From the NCBI GenBank assembly GCA_951799405.1, contig OX637345.1, positions 3,162,001 to 3,226,000 on the forward strand: 64,000 bases of DNA, given 5' to 3'. This document shows, in pieces, positions 54,262 through 64,000 of the stretch (the stretch's first letter is position 1; each line of letters starts with the position of its first letter). A program made the translations under genes and the position numbers. The notes under the pieces were generated by a model. It was not told the DNA's origin and searched no databases. It was given only the letters and a program-made list of their open reading frames with translations. The DNA comes from Agapetus fuscipes. Taxonomy: Eukaryota > Arthropoda > Insecta > Trichoptera > Glossosomatidae.

Positions 54262-54350
54262 CATGCAGAAGAAGCCCATCGTAGACACAGGCGAAACGTC
54301 CAGCTCCCACAGACCACGGCAACAGATCCCGGAAAGAAACTCTCCAGGAT
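54262..54350 (+). repeat. Half copy of the 40.6-kb hairpin
   Basis: GAAGAAGCCCATCGTAGACA, GGCGAAACGTCCAGCTCCCA and ACCACGGCAACAGATCCCGG match one arm of 40535-40760, without the other arm. Confidence 0.7.
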
Positions 54351-54779
54351 CAACTGAAACTGTCGTCATACCGCTAAGGGTGGCCAGAACCTCTTTAGAG
54401 CTGTTACCACTTTCTTCATAACTCTGACATTCCATTCATTCATCTACTCTCAATGAAACAACGCAACGTTACAGTCACAAACTCAAATAATGTATATTGC
54501 AAAAGTTGATGTACATCACGCTTACGTCGAATGTTGAGTCGTTATAAAAATAGCTTTCTGAAGTAACCTAGCCCAAGTGTAAAACATTAATTTCAACTCA
54601 AGCACATCGTTTATAATTATATATAATGTATGAAAACCAAAATAGCGAACTCGGGGAGCGTTTTAATTACGATACAATTTTAGGAAAAAACGATACGGTC
54701 AAGATAAAAACGTTGGAGCACAGGTCGGAACTAGAGATGTTACGGATATCCGTATCCGTGACCAAAACTATCTCCTTTT
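54351..54779. other. Unassigned stretch
   Basis: No gene or recognised repeat. Confidence 0.4.
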
Positions 54780-54960
54780 ATTTAGGGCTTAGATTGGTAT
54801 GAGGCTTACCCCCATGCTGTATAAACTTGGTTCACTTTTGCCACCCACCCACCCCGACTGTAGCAAAACGCGGGCCAAGTTGAAAAGCTTATGTTCATGT
54901 GAGGTTTGTTTTTTTTGTCCAGGACTATTTCGGGACGGAATAGGTCTAAGAGAGAGGCAG
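54780..54960 (+). repeat. Family A 5' part, interrupted by an LTR-like sequence
   Basis: AGATTGGTATGAGGCTTACC through AGCTTATGTTCATGTGAGGT. The A tail (ATATCTTTGCAACTTTGATT) resumes at about 55249 after the LTR-like insertion. Confidence 0.6.
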
Positions 54961-55247
54961 TGTGACGAACTATGAAATTAAAGTGCCCGCGCGCACCTAT
55001 GCACGTAACGATAGAGCCATCTAGAAATAGTCGATGATTGTGTTAGTGCATTGGAATGACGTTCTGGTGAAAGAATGATCTAGATAATGCGAGAAAGACC
55101 CCTGTGTTACCCTATATAAGAAATCAAAATGTTACGGAAAGTTGAGTCGCACAGAGAAATTTGCTGTGAAATACAAATAAACAGTGATTGTCAAATTGTG
55201 AGAAAATAAATTATTGCATTTTAAATTAAAAAGCAGGAAACCTAACA
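54961..55247 (+). repeat. Candidate solo LTR
   Basis: 287 bp beginning TGTGACGAACTATG and ending CCTAACA (TG...CA). It has a CCTATATAAG TATA-like box at 55111-55120 and AATAAA-like words downstream. It aligns with 27621-28185. No internal retrotransposon region is adjacent. Confidence 0.5.
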
Positions 55248-55375
55248 ATATATCTTTGCAACTTTGATTAGATGAGATACTTTCACAACTCCTGGAAAAT
55301 ATAATGTGCATACACGAAATTACTATCCGAACTAGTGGATATTCGGAAGAATTCCATATCCGTGACAATATCCGT

Positions 55376-55821
55376 GTCAACGACGTTACCATGTTGAAAG
55401 CACCGGTTCCCATAGATCACCGAAGTTAAGCAACATTGGGCGTGGACAGTACTTGGATGGGTAACCGCTCAGGTACACCGCGTGTCGTTGGGATCATGGA
55501 CCGGTCAGTAGTCCGTAGTGGCAACACTTCGGACTCGTAAATGGAAGGTTGTGGATTCGGATCCCGGCGGAGCACAAAAATATACCATTTATGTATATTT
55601 CGAATGTGCTCTTCGCTGGGTTGAAAAATTCATAAACCTTTACAAATGACCGGTCACCAAAGGTCCATCCAGCCTTACAGCAACTGGGTCTTGCTTGAGT
55701 ATTGGCGCTTTGTAGCGATGACCAAGCTCGTACACCTCTGCGGCACTACAACAAGTGTCATAAACCCCTAGAGTCTTTAGAATCTAGGGAGTCTTCCGCA
55801 CAGGATTTCTTAAAAAAAATA
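55376..55821 (+). repeat. SINE B reference copy: 5S head, tRNA-like part, body, poly(A) tail
   Basis: 55376-55494 resembles a full-length 5S rRNA gene: GTCAACGACGTTACCATG start, GATCACCGAAGTTAAGCAAC, internal control region AGTACTTGGATGGGTAACCG, and ACACCGCGTGTCGTTGG end. 55499-55577 is tRNA-like (GGTCAGTAGTCCGTAGTGG; GGATTCGGATCC). Its CTCGTAA loop would place a CGT anticodon, as in tRNA-Thr. The body follows, then the hairpin-forming tail CCTAGAGTCTTTAGAATCTA and a short A tail. Both pol III promoter types are thus stacked. Confidence 0.9.
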
Positions 55822-56129
55822 TATATATCCGAAACCCAAATTTCATATCCATAACATCCCTAGCCGGAACACAAAAGCGCCGTTTGATTCAGAGCAGAAG
55901 GTTTTTCATCTAAATATCTTTGTCGATACGCTAATGTGAAAAGTTTAACGTTTTGTTTTGCTTAGAGCGTATTCTATTCGATTGCTCTGGCAACGCAGAA
56001 CACTAATTCGTTTTCATTATTCCGATACAACAAACAAGAGTGATTATCAACAAAATGCATTATTGTGTTCAAGTTGATTATTTTGTTGTAAGTATTTTGG
56101 AGAATAAACCTTATGTTGGGTTTTGTACT
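55822..56129. other. Unassigned stretch
   Basis: No gene or recognised repeat. Confidence 0.4.
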
Positions 56130-56324
56130 AAATCTAATCTAATCTAAATCTAAGCTGCAAAGATATTTATTATTTGAGATTCATATTAAATGCATTCCCA
56201 CAAGCAGACACGCATAATTTCAAGCTAACACATGCAGCATGTGGACCTACAATATAAAAAAACCCAATCTCAAATGAACATAAGCCCTGCAACTCTTGCC
56301 GACCTTCCCTGAAACAGGGGTGAA
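56130..56324 (-). repeat. Family A copy, 5' end missing
   Basis: AATCTAATCTAATCTAAATC to CTTCCCTGAAACAGGGGTGA. Confidence 0.78.
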
Positions 56325-56523
56325 TACGCTTATGAAAAAAGCTAGAATGAGGTCGGAGCATTGAAAAGGACGCAAAAATTAGCCTCGTCATCTGGCCAAA
56401 ATCTGACCGCTAGAGGCACTAGTCTCGCATCCATACAAAAGTTTTTTATCCGTCAAATCTTTTGGAGTTTAAATCTTTTTTGACACTTGAATGTTGTAAG
56501 AGCGTCGTTTTAAGGCGAAATAA
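56325..56523. other. Unassigned stretch just upstream of the RTE frame
   Basis: It may hold the 5' UTR or frameshifted first codons of the LINE. Nothing firm can be read. Confidence 0.3.
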
Positions 56524-56577
56524 GAAAGAACACATAATTTATTTGTTAAATCTGCGAGAGGAATAAAAGTTCTTTGT

Positions 56578-59421
56578 GTGACTGAGACGAAAATGATAGG
56601 AGATGGAGAAAAGGAAATGGTAAATGGTGAATTTTTTGTATGGTGTGGGGTGAAAGATGGATACAAGAGACAGGGTGTAGGTGTTATCATTGATGAAAAA
56701 GCGAAAGGTTGTATTACTAAGTATGAAAGAGTCTCCCCGAGAATATTGTTAGTGAGAATGAGATTTGGACGGATGAAAGTTCTACTGATTGCGTGCTACG
56801 CCCCAGTGGACTCGGAATGCAGGGTAGTGAAAGAAGAATTCTGGGAGAAAGTTAACATTGTTATGAGACAGAAAGAAGAGAATGAAAGAACGATTCTACT
56901 AGGAGATTTTAATGGATGGGTAGGTATGAGACAAGATGATAGCGAGAATGTGGTAGGACCGAGTGGTAAAGGTGTAGCCAATGATAACGGTAGAGCGCTA
57001 ATAAGCCTATGTATGGAGCATAGACTCTTTACGTCGAATACCTGGTTCAACCACAAAAGTATACATTTGTATACGTGGCAGAACAAAGCGGGCAACCGTA
57101 CAATTATTGACTACATCTGTGTGGATGAAAGAATGAGAGGGGATGTAAGAGACTCTCGAGTATACCGTGGAGCTGTGCTGAACACAGACCACTATTTGCT
57201 GTGCTCGAGAATAATGATAGGAGATGTAAAAAGAAGAGCACAAAAGGAATTGGTGAGTATGAAGCGAATAAAAGTTGAAAAAATGAATGATGTAAGTATA
57301 AAAGAAAAGTACAAATGTGAGATGAATGAAAGACTTAATCACGATGAGTTAAAAAAAACAAAAGAAGAAGGATGTGTTGAAAAAATGTGGTCAAAAATGA
57401 AAGAAAATATGATTGAATGTGCGAAATCTGTTTGTGGTGAAGCGAAGGTCTGTAAAAGAAGAGGTGATGCATGGTGGAATGACGAAGTGAGAGAAGCTAT
57501 TGAACAGAAGAAGAATGCTTTTAATAGATGGCTGAATGATAGGAAAAATCAAGCTCTAGAAGAGATATATAAGCAAGCAAAACGAAGAGCCAAAACCGTC
57601 GTCTTTGAGAGTAAGATGAAAATAGAAAGTAAGGAAAATGAGAGAGCGCAGCAGAATTTCCTCACCAATAAAAAATCATTCTGGAGCTGGGTACGTGATA
57701 AAAACGAAAGTCGCGGATCAACCACCCCAGGCATTAAAAACGCTGAGGGAATCTTGCTGTGGGACGAAAGTGATGTAAGGAAGAGATGGAATGAATATTT
57801 TAAAAATTTATATGGCCAGGGCGAAAGAGACTATTATGATGTTGAATATAATGACAGCGATGAAGAAATTGTGAAAGAGGATGTGATAATAAGTATAAAA
57901 GATCTGAAGAATGGAAAAGCTGCTGGGAATGATGGTGTGAATGCTGAGATGATCAAATGTGCTGGGGAATGCATGGTTGAATGGATGTTTGAACTGTGCA
58001 AGATGTGTGTGAAAGAGAGTAAAGTGCCGATGGACTGGAAAAAGGCGGTCATTGTTCCTATCTACAAAGGAAAAGGTGACAAAAAGGACTGCCAAAATTT
58101 CAGGCCCATAAGTCTTCTCAGTATAGCTGGTAAAGTATTGTGTAAGGTTCTCATAAAAAAAGTGAGACTGTCTACCGGTCATGGGGTTTCTGATATCCAG
58201 ACTGGCTTTATGCCAGGAAGAGGGTGTGTAGACCAGATCTTCACTCTCAGACAGATTGTTGAAAAACATCTGGCTGTGGGTCGGAAGGTCTACGCGGCTT
58301 TTGTGGATCTCGAGAAGGCTTTTGACTCGGTGGACAGAGGTATGATGTGGAAAGTACTCCTAAAGTACGGTGTGAACGGCAAGCTTCTGAATGGAATACG
58401 CGCCATCTATGAAAATAGTTTGGCGTGTGTAAGAGTGGATGGTAAATGTAGCGAATGGTTTGATGTTTACAAGGGAGTACGACAGGGGTGTGTAATGAGT
58501 CCGTGGTTATTTAACATAATCATGGACAATTGTATGAAAGAAGCAGAAATTTCTCATTATGGTGTGAAAGTGGGTGAGACGAATGTTGGAGTTCTTCTCT
58601 ATGCTGACGATGCCGTAGTGTTAGCTGATACAGCGGAGGAGCTCCAGATGATACTCACCAAAATGAATGATGCTTTTAGTAAGAACGGTTTAAAAGTGAA
58701 TGCCAGTAAGACGAAAGTATTAGTGTTTGACAGGACTGAGGAATGCGAGGAAATTGAGATAAGACTGAATGAAACAAGAGTGGAGGTCGTGAAAGAATTT
58801 GATTATCTGGGAAGCAAGTTTGAGTCGAATGGGAAATTGACGAAAGAATTGGAAAAGCGTGCTAGTAGAGGAAGAAGTGTAATGGGAACGATTGGAAGAA
58901 TTGCAAGAAATAGGAAACTTACGAAGAATATGAGATTGGCGGTCCACAATGGCATATTGGTTCCGACATTGATGTATGGAAGTGAGGCGTGGACAGTTAA
59001 TGAATGTGAGCTGAGTAAAGTATGTACGGTTGAAATGGCTTACCTGAGAGCAATGGCTGGAAAAACACTGAATGATAGAGTACGTAATGATTGGGTGATG
59101 AACGAGTGTGGTATAAAAGAGAATATGAGAATGAAAGTACAAAAAAGTACGATGAGATGGTTCGGACATCTCGAAAGAATGGATGATGAACGACTAACGA
59201 AGAAAGTGTACAAAGGAAATGTCAGAGGAAAGCGCGGAAGGGGAAGGCCGAGGAAAGAATGGTTAGACCAAATAGGTGAGATTGCGAAAGAATGGAACCT
59301 GCAGAGTGAAAATAAGAGAAGAGTATGTATGAAAAAGGTGATGAATATTGAGGAAATGAAAGTGGTTTGTAAGGACAGAAAAAAGTGGAGGCGCATCTGC
59401 GGAGGTACCGGCCACCCCTAG
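56578..59421 (+). CDS. RTE-like LINE endonuclease/reverse transcriptase, 947 codons open
   Basis: The protein nicks target DNA and copies its own RNA at the nick. The frame has no stop and is open upstream to 56524 (ARGIKVLCVTETK, the start of the AP-endonuclease domain); GTG 56578 is not a real start. Endonuclease motifs: ETK 3-5, CYAPVDSE 73-80, GDFNGW 109-114, IDYI 177-180, NTDHYLL 202-208. Reverse transcriptase: YKGKGDKKDCQNFRPISLL 496-514, AFVDLEKAFD 574-583, GVRQGCVMSPWLFN 633-646, YADDAVVLAD 675-684. C-terminal part: ITPTLMYGSEAW-like region near 806, MRWFGHLERM near 871, GRGRPRKEW near 895, CKDRKKWRRICGGTGHP at the end. Only the first part of the endonuclease is missing, so this is a nearly complete, young insertion. 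Confidence 0.92.
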   Translation: MTETKMIGDGEKEMVNGEFFVWCGVKDGYKRQGVGVIIDEKAKGCITKYERVSPRILLVRMRFGRMKVLLIACYAPVDSECRVVKEEFWEKVNIVMRQKEENERTILLGDFNGWVGMRQDDSENVVGPSGKGVANDNGRALISLCMEHRLFTSNTWFNHKSIHLYTWQNKAGNRTIIDYICVDERMRGDVRDSRVYRGAVLNTDHYLLCSRIMIGDVKRRAQKELVSMKRIKVEKMNDVSIKEKYKCEMNERLNHDELKKTKEEGCVEKMWSKMKENMIECAKSVCGEAKVCKRRGDAWWNDEVREAIEQKKNAFNRWLNDRKNQALEEIYKQAKRRAKTVVFESKMKIESKENERAQQNFLTNKKSFWSWVRDKNESRGSTTPGIKNAEGILLWDESDVRKRWNEYFKNLYGQGERDYYDVEYNDSDEEIVKEDVIISIKDLKNGKAAGNDGVNAEMIKCAGECMVEWMFELCKMCVKESKVPMDWKKAVIVPIYKGKGDKKDCQNFRPISLLSIAGKVLCKVLIKKVRLSTGHGVSDIQTGFMPGRGCVDQIFTLRQIVEKHLAVGRKVYAAFVDLEKAFDSVDRGMMWKVLLKYGVNGKLLNGIRAIYENSLACVRVDGKCSEWFDVYKGVRQGCVMSPWLFNIIMDNCMKEAEISHYGVKVGETNVGVLLYADDAVVLADTAEELQMILTKMNDAFSKNGLKVNASKTKVLVFDRTEECEEIEIRLNETRVEVVKEFDYLGSKFESNGKLTKELEKRASRGRSVMGTIGRIARNRKLTKNMRLAVHNGILVPTLMYGSEAWTVNECELSKVCTVEMAYLRAMAGKTLNDRVRNDWVMNECGIKENMRMKVQKSTMRWFGHLERMDDERLTKKVYKGNVRGKRGRGRPRKEWLDQIGEIAKEWNLQSENKRRVCMKKVMNIEEMKVVCKDRKKWRRICGGTGHP

Positions 59422-59453
59422 TGGAACGGCGGCAGGATACAGTACAGTACAGC
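59422..59453 (+). repeat. RTE 3' UTR with (ACAGT)n tail
   Basis: The short 3' UTR ends GGATACAGTACAGTACAG, a five-base tandem tail as expected at RTE 3' ends. Confidence 0.65.
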
Positions 59454-59454
59454 G

Positions 59455-59690
59455 TCTGTTCTGATGAATTATCCTCACTTATACCTCTTCCTCTCGTCAC
59501 AACAAGGGCAACTCGTAGAACGGCTCACATTCATCCCTTTGCAGTCGATATCAAAACTATGAGAACTTGGTGTTTTCACGACTCATTCCTTTGGCAGACT
59601 GCCCGCTTATGGAATGATCAGTCAAGGAATAATGATATTTCATTTATCTTTGACCATTTTGTCAATCAACAGATCTGAAAAATTAAGAAC
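59455..59690 (+). mobile_element. LINE C-terminal fragment of another lineage
   Basis: It reads SVCSDELSSLIPLPLVTTRA, then TAHIHPFAVD and TWCFHDSFLWQTARLWND, a typical Jockey/RTE-type C-terminus. It continues in the RTE frame region, but it is a separate element. Confidence 0.65.
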
Positions 59691-59804
59691 AAACCTTTGG
59701 AAAATGTTGTTCTTAATAAGATTAATATCAAACTTCACAGGATTTTCAACGGGAGTAATCTACATGTTTTATGTATATTTATTTGATAAAACTCTTTTGA
59801 GTGC

Positions 59805-60127
59805 CTAAAGCGGGTGATCGACGTACGAGCTATTATACCGCGGTTTTAGAGCGACGGTTTTACTCGCGGCTCGTCAGCGCTGATCGACTAGCGAGCAAAA
59901 CAGTCGTGCGATCGCGGTCGGTTCAAGATGTCGTGCTCAAAATATGAAGTTTTGTGTTACCTCGCTATAGGTTTCATGGCGAGCCGAGTAAAAAATCAAA
60001 CATACATGACGAGCCACGAGCCCGGCTCGTCGGTATATAATACCGCGGTATTGCAATGATACACCGGCGAGCATTACCGACGAGCCGCAACACCGCGGTT
60101 TTACTCGCCCGTCGATCAGGGCCTTTA
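59805..60127. mobile_element. MITE-J, GC-rich
   Basis: Imperfect inverted ends CTAAAGCGGGTGATCGACG and the complement of CTAAAGGCCCTGATCGACG. The interior has repeated TACCGCGGT and GCGAGC/GGCTCG words in both orientations, so it can fold extensively. No coding. Confidence 0.6.
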
Positions 60128-60189
60128 GTCAAGCATAGCGAACATCGATTTTCAAAATATTTATTTTAATTATAGATTTGAAATCTACC

Positions 60190-60290
60190 TACAATCCCCT
60201 TCTCTGAAACCGGGTGGCATTGGCAAAGGTGAACCAAGTTTTTACAGTATGGGGGTCAGCCTCATAACAATCTATTAGTCAAGAACCAAA
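60190..60290 (-). repeat. Family A 5'-end fragment
   Basis: CCCTTCTCTGAAACCGGGTG to CAATCTATTAGTCAAGAA. Confidence 0.6.
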
Positions 60291-60387
60291 CAATAAAAGA
60301 GAAGAAAACTACGATAAAAATAGTTTATATTACTTTTGATACACCCATTAGTTTATTTTTCATGGAAGACTATCAATCAAGATATAT

Positions 60388-60600
60388 CGTCCTCCCAGTG
60401 CTTGTTTGGATTATCTACACATTCTACACAATCTGAGCTATGATAAAAACGTACAACACGATAATGTGAGAGTGGTTTTCAATATTTTTGTAAATCAATT
60501 TCCAGTTTTCATAAAACGCATCGGTCCAGTACACATACGAACATTTCTCAAGTAAAATAACCCCTGATGGACATTAGACAAACAAGCACTAAGGGGACTA
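60388..60600. mobile_element. MITE-F copy 4, diverged
   Basis: CGTCCTCCCAGTGCTTGTTT at the left and AGACAAACAAGCACTAAGGG at the right, with the shared interior CACAATCTGAGCTATGATAA and GTCCAGTACACATACGAACA. Confidence 0.65.
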
Positions 60601-61099
60601 TGTGACGTTTTGAAAAAATATTAAAAATACTTTCCAAACAAAATTATCATAACACAAAAGAAGTCTAAAAATCAATACGACAATCTGATAAGTCCGCATT
60701 CAAAAATGGAATTTAATATTTTAATTCGATTTTCAAACGACGACGCAGTACTTCAAAAATAGTTTTTTTTTGTTCGATTCCATCAAGATACGAGTTGCCA
60801 ACAATACAAATTTTCCGTCGCAGGTATGACAGAGTACAAAGGCTCTATTCAATGGCAGCCTTGTATTTTTTGTTTTGTGTGTTGGTAACATCGCGTGCTT
60901 CGACACAATAATGATGCTTGGTTGGTTAAATTTCCCTTTGGAAAATAAAATTAATTTTCTTCAATTTAGACAATGAATATTATCATTTTTTTCCGAAAAC
61001 TTTTTAATTGGCTGGTGTTCTAATTGTTGAAAGTTTTCGAAATTCAAACAATGGAAAATTTAATTAATCTAAGATATTAGGAAAATGCGAAGGCGTACG
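60601..61099. other. Unassigned stretch
   Basis: No gene or recognised repeat. Confidence 0.4.
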
Positions 61100-61270
61100 A
61101 CCGGTTCGTAGTCTACTGGTAACGCTTCGGACTCGGACGGAAGGTCATGGGTTCAAATCCTGTCGAAGAACAACAAAGGTACCATTTATTTTTTCAAAAA
61201 TGCTGGTTGGGTTCGAATCCCAACGTGGGTTTTGGAAATGATTTCCCATCACGATGTTTTTTGTCATTTT
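61100..61270 (+). repeat. SINE B head joined to a SINE C fragment
   Basis: GACCGGTTCGTAGTCTACTG and GGGTTCAAATCCTGTCGAAG (B head, 61100-61204). It is then directly followed by GGTTCGAATCCCAACGTGGG and GATTTCCCATCACGATGTTT (SINE C, from about 61205). Confidence 0.65.
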
Positions 61271-61329
61271 ATTATTATTGACATTAATATGGGAAAGTTA
61301 GGGTGGGAAAATTCCTGAAATAGCGAATG

Positions 61330-61795
61330 ATTGGGATATCCAAAGTCATAATAAAAGGAGAGCTTGTATGAAAAATATGCGACTATGGATGAAATGACAC
61401 AAGTATGTAATGAACAGAAATAAATGGCAGTTTATCTGCAATGTTGGCGGCTTTAGTATTCTCAATTCAAAATAGATTTAAACTGTATCGTACTGTATTC
61501 ATGGAATTATTTTATTTATTTGTTGCTATTATGAAGATGATTTTTTTTTTATATCCCGGCTTAAAGGTTGGTATGAGTCTGACTACTTATATTGTAAAAA
61601 TAGTTTAACTTGGCAAATTCTACCCTTATTTTAGGGAAGATTGGCAAAAGTTTCAGGGTGTATGTTCATTTGAGATTTGGTTTTTCTTTTATAAGAGCAT
61701 AGTATGCAATTTGTGAACTTTCATGTGTTTGCTAGTGGGAATGCATTAAATATGAGGCTTTTAATGTTAATATTTAAATGCAACTTACCAAGCAG
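61330..61795 (+). mobile_element. RTE LINE 3' end with its family A terminus, old copy
   Basis: DIQSHNKRRACMKNM, a frame break, NRNKWQFICNVGG, an AT-rich spacer, then a diverged family A from about 61560 (TTAAAGGTTGGTATGAGTC) to AAATGCAACTTACCAAGC. Confidence 0.7.
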
Positions 61796-61854
61796 ATACA
61801 ACTTGTAGGTCTTATTATATTAATAAAGAAATAAATATTTAGAAAAGCTGCTTC

Positions 61855-62085
61855 TATAATCTGAGTTGCAAATATATATAAACATTTACAATTTATATTT
61901 AATGCATGGCCACGTGTAAATTCACGCTTACAAATGCTGCATCTGCACTTACAAATTGAAAACCAAACCTCAAAAAAATATAAGCAATGCAACTTTCGCC
62001 GAACTTCCCTGAAATAGGGGTGATATTGGCAAAGAGAACCATTTTTGTACAGCCTCATAACAACCTGTAAGTCAAGGGATGGTCC
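61855..62085 (-). repeat. Family A copy
   Basis: ATAATCTGAGTTGCAAATAT to CCTGTAAGTCAAGGGA. Confidence 0.72.
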
Positions 62086-62239
62086 TTGATGCTTTATTTT
62101 TTTTAATTTAAATGTTTTTCACGAATTTACAATCCATGGCCAGTTTACTCTCTTTATCTAATAAAGTAAGGAAAAAAAAAGTTAAATTTCGTATCTATGA
62201 GTCTTTACTTTTTTCTATCAAAAGCATTATAAATATATT

Positions 62240-62302
62240 TGGATGATTTTTTTGTTTAAAAAGCGCCGTTTTCGTGTGTAGCATACCTCAAGGGCCCTTT
62301 TA
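62240..62302 (-). repeat. SINE B tail fragment, second-tail type
   Basis: GCGCCGTTTTCGTGTGTAGC to ACCTCAAGGGCCC. Confidence 0.55.
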
Positions 62303-63179
62303 TTGTTTGGTTTGTCTTTATTCCTCTTGTTTCCTGTTTGTCTCTATCTATTTAAGCGACAAATAAGTATATTTAAATAGAAAAAATAAATAAAGTGTTT
62401 ACAAAAATAGAAACCCAGCTTCAATCTGCGAAATATGAAAAAAAAAGGTTTCTTTCCTATTATTTTTCCACTCGTCCTTTTTCAATGTTGCCATAACGAG
62501 AATTTCCATACGAAAGAAAAAAAATAGCGCCGGCGGGCTATTTGCTCGTATAACGGAATACCCTCTGCGAAATCCCAAATAATACTTAATTCTCTTTTCA
62601 AACTTTATCTCCCTCACCCATGGCATTTTTCTTCTTCACTCTAAATCCACAATTTCCCTAAAGTGACAGTTTTCCGCCGAAAATAAAAAAAATACACGCA
62701 TGTCGGAAAATAAATATACACCAACCTACCAACCGACAATAGAAAATATACAAATGTGGCAGCACTGCTACTGTATTCATGTAGGTTGCTTGTGTTCTAT
62801 TTTTGAATTTTTTCCTACGGTTCGAAATTTGAAATTATTTATGATTCGTTCCATATGAACATTATGGTTTTGTACGTCAACTGTCAGCTGTCAAACGCAT
62901 TTCATAAAAGTATCGTAGACTTGCGTTGAGGCATAATTTTTTTATCGACCTCATTGACAGTGCCACGTTGTTACAGAGTTTTAAACTTTATGAGTCGGAA
63001 ACCTATAATCAGGGAAGATTGAATGATCTTTTTTATGTACCTCTCTGTGGGACTGTTTTTATAGCACAATGCCCCTTAATTTGGAGGATAACTATTTTAT
63101 ACTCCGCTGACACATTTCAAATAAATTTGAATATGGAAACATAAATTAAAGGACGTATTTATTTCCTTGGCTCTTCCTT
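62303..63179. other. Unassigned stretch
   Basis: No gene is recognised. A 72-codon plus-strand frame at 62926-63144 has no family I know. Confidence 0.35.
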
Positions 63180-63340
63180 GCAGAAGCAAGTTAACTTTGC
63201 CAATGACACCCCTGTTTCAGACAAGGTCGCCAAGATTGCGTTGCTTATATTCATTTGAGATTCGGGTCTTGTTTTAAAGTACCTACACATGCAGCATGTA
63301 TAAGCGCGAACTTGCGCGTTTCTGCTTGTAGAAATGCACA
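63180..63340 (+). repeat. Family A fragment
   Basis: TTAACTTTGCCAATGACACC through CGCGTTTCTGCTTGTAGAAA. Confidence 0.65.
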
Positions 63341-63454
63341 ACCTATGACATCATAAAGCCAAGGAAAGTTTTGAATGTGTGTACTTCATTCATACGGTGA
63401 ACCACATGACCAAAAAAAACTATTTGGTCGTCTATGATATTTGATTTAAATTTT

Positions 63455-63818
63455 TGTAAGAAATCCTGTACGGGAGACTCCCTAGATTCTAAAGACTCTA
63501 GGGGTCTATGACACTTGCTGTAGTGACGCAGAAGTGTACGAGCTTGGTCGTCGCTACAAAGCGCCAATACTCAAGCAAGAACCAGTTTCTGTAAGGCTGG
63601 ATGGACCATTAGTGACCGGTTTTTGGTAAAGGCTTCATAATTTTTTTCAGCCCAGCAAAGAGCATATTTGGAAATATAAATGGTATATTTTTGTGCTCCG
63701 CCGGGATCCGAATCCACGACCTTCCATTTACGAGTCCGAAATGTTTCCACTGGACTACGGACCGGTCCAAGATGCCAACGACACGCGGTGCTTTCAACAT
63801 GGTATCGTCGTTGACAAA
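63455..63818 (-). repeat. SINE B with a deleted 5S head and poly(A)-type tail
   Basis: On the minus strand: 5S start GTCAACGACGATACCATG, an internal 5S deletion, ACACCGCG-like resumption and TGTCGTTGGCATCTTGGACC. Then the tRNA-like head, body, and tail hairpin CCTAGAGTCTTTAGAATCTA. The terminal A run has decayed. Confidence 0.85.
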
Positions 63819-64000
63819 TAGTATAAGTATTTATTGTAGTAGGTATATTATGTATCTGAAATATGAAAAAAAAATACAAAATAAGAATTGTGAAAAAAGC
63901 GAAGTTATTATTTTGCGTTGATTTCAAGACATTTTAAGTCAAAATATTTCCTCCGATATGAACCTTGGCCGACTGATAGACTGAGTTTATTTTTCCAACT
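63819..64000. other. Unassigned window end
   Basis: No gene or recognised repeat. Confidence 0.4.

Noticed and set aside
55376..55494. A functional 5S rRNA gene
   Set aside because: The 5S-like sequence runs without a terminator into a tRNA-like unit and SINE body, and the same join recurs at other loci.
57007..59396. Several minus-strand frames of 60-150 codons opposite the RTE element
   Set aside because: They are shadows of the 947-codon plus-strand frame, caused by its biased codon use.
61100..61175. A genuine tRNA gene
   Set aside because: Stems do not pair well, the context is SINE B body and SINE C, and the same head recurs many times.

Overview
This is an AT-rich piece of an animal genome, most likely an insect or other arthropod with a large, repeat-laden genome. 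The basis is the repeat fauna (BEL/Pao, PIF/Harbinger with a MADF partner, RTE and CR1/Jockey LINEs, tRNA- and 5S-derived SINEs, many MITEs) and the single host exon. I cannot name the species; repeat-library and protein searches would settle that.

Only one host gene part is convincing. On the minus strand at 51502-51785 there is a first coding exon of a voltage-gated calcium channel alpha-1 subunit, best matching the T-type (Cav3) family. It is followed immediately by a sequence matching the minor-spliceosome (U12, AT-AC) donor consensus. I see no second exon in the window. If that holds, 1-51501 is the start of a first intron longer than 51 kb, and 51786-64000 is 5' UTR, promoter and upstream DNA.

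Nearly all the rest is mobile DNA. 0-4.5 kb: a BEL/Pao pol remnant that has lost its integrase, then LINE tails. 4.5-8.4 kb: a complete PIF/Harbinger element (4790-8348) with perfect terminal inverted repeats and a TAA duplication, inserted inside an older palindromic MITE. Its DDE transposase gene and its MADF-domain partner gene lie on opposite strands and interdigitate. 8.4-35 kb: layers of SINEs, MITEs and LINE tails, many nested. 35-36.4 kb: a CR1/Jockey-like LINE 3' part. 36-51 kb: more SINEs, LINE tails, minisatellites and a long hairpin. 52-56 kb: foldbacks, an LTR-like insertion and the best 5S-tRNA SINE. 56.5-59.5 kb: a nearly complete RTE-like LINE with an uninterrupted endonuclease/reverse-transcriptase frame. 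59.5-64 kb: LINE, MITE and SINE debris.

Family labels used below. A = about 260-bp repeat, 5' end near TTCCTTGACTTATAGG, 3' end GCAACTTAGATTA plus short repeats; it is the 3' end of an RTE-like LINE and also occurs alone (over 40 copies or fragments). B = SINE with a 5S-rRNA-like head, tRNA-like part and body, and one of two alternative tails. C = second tRNA-derived SINE (about 320 bp). D = third tRNA-related SINE. MITE-E = palindrome with GTACCCTTAGTACGAG ends. MITE-F = about 250 bp with CGCTCCCCCAGTTC ends. MITE-H = about 240 bp with AGGTAAAACTGAA ends. I and J are single-copy MITE-like elements. Boundaries of repeats were placed by eye and may be off by several bases.
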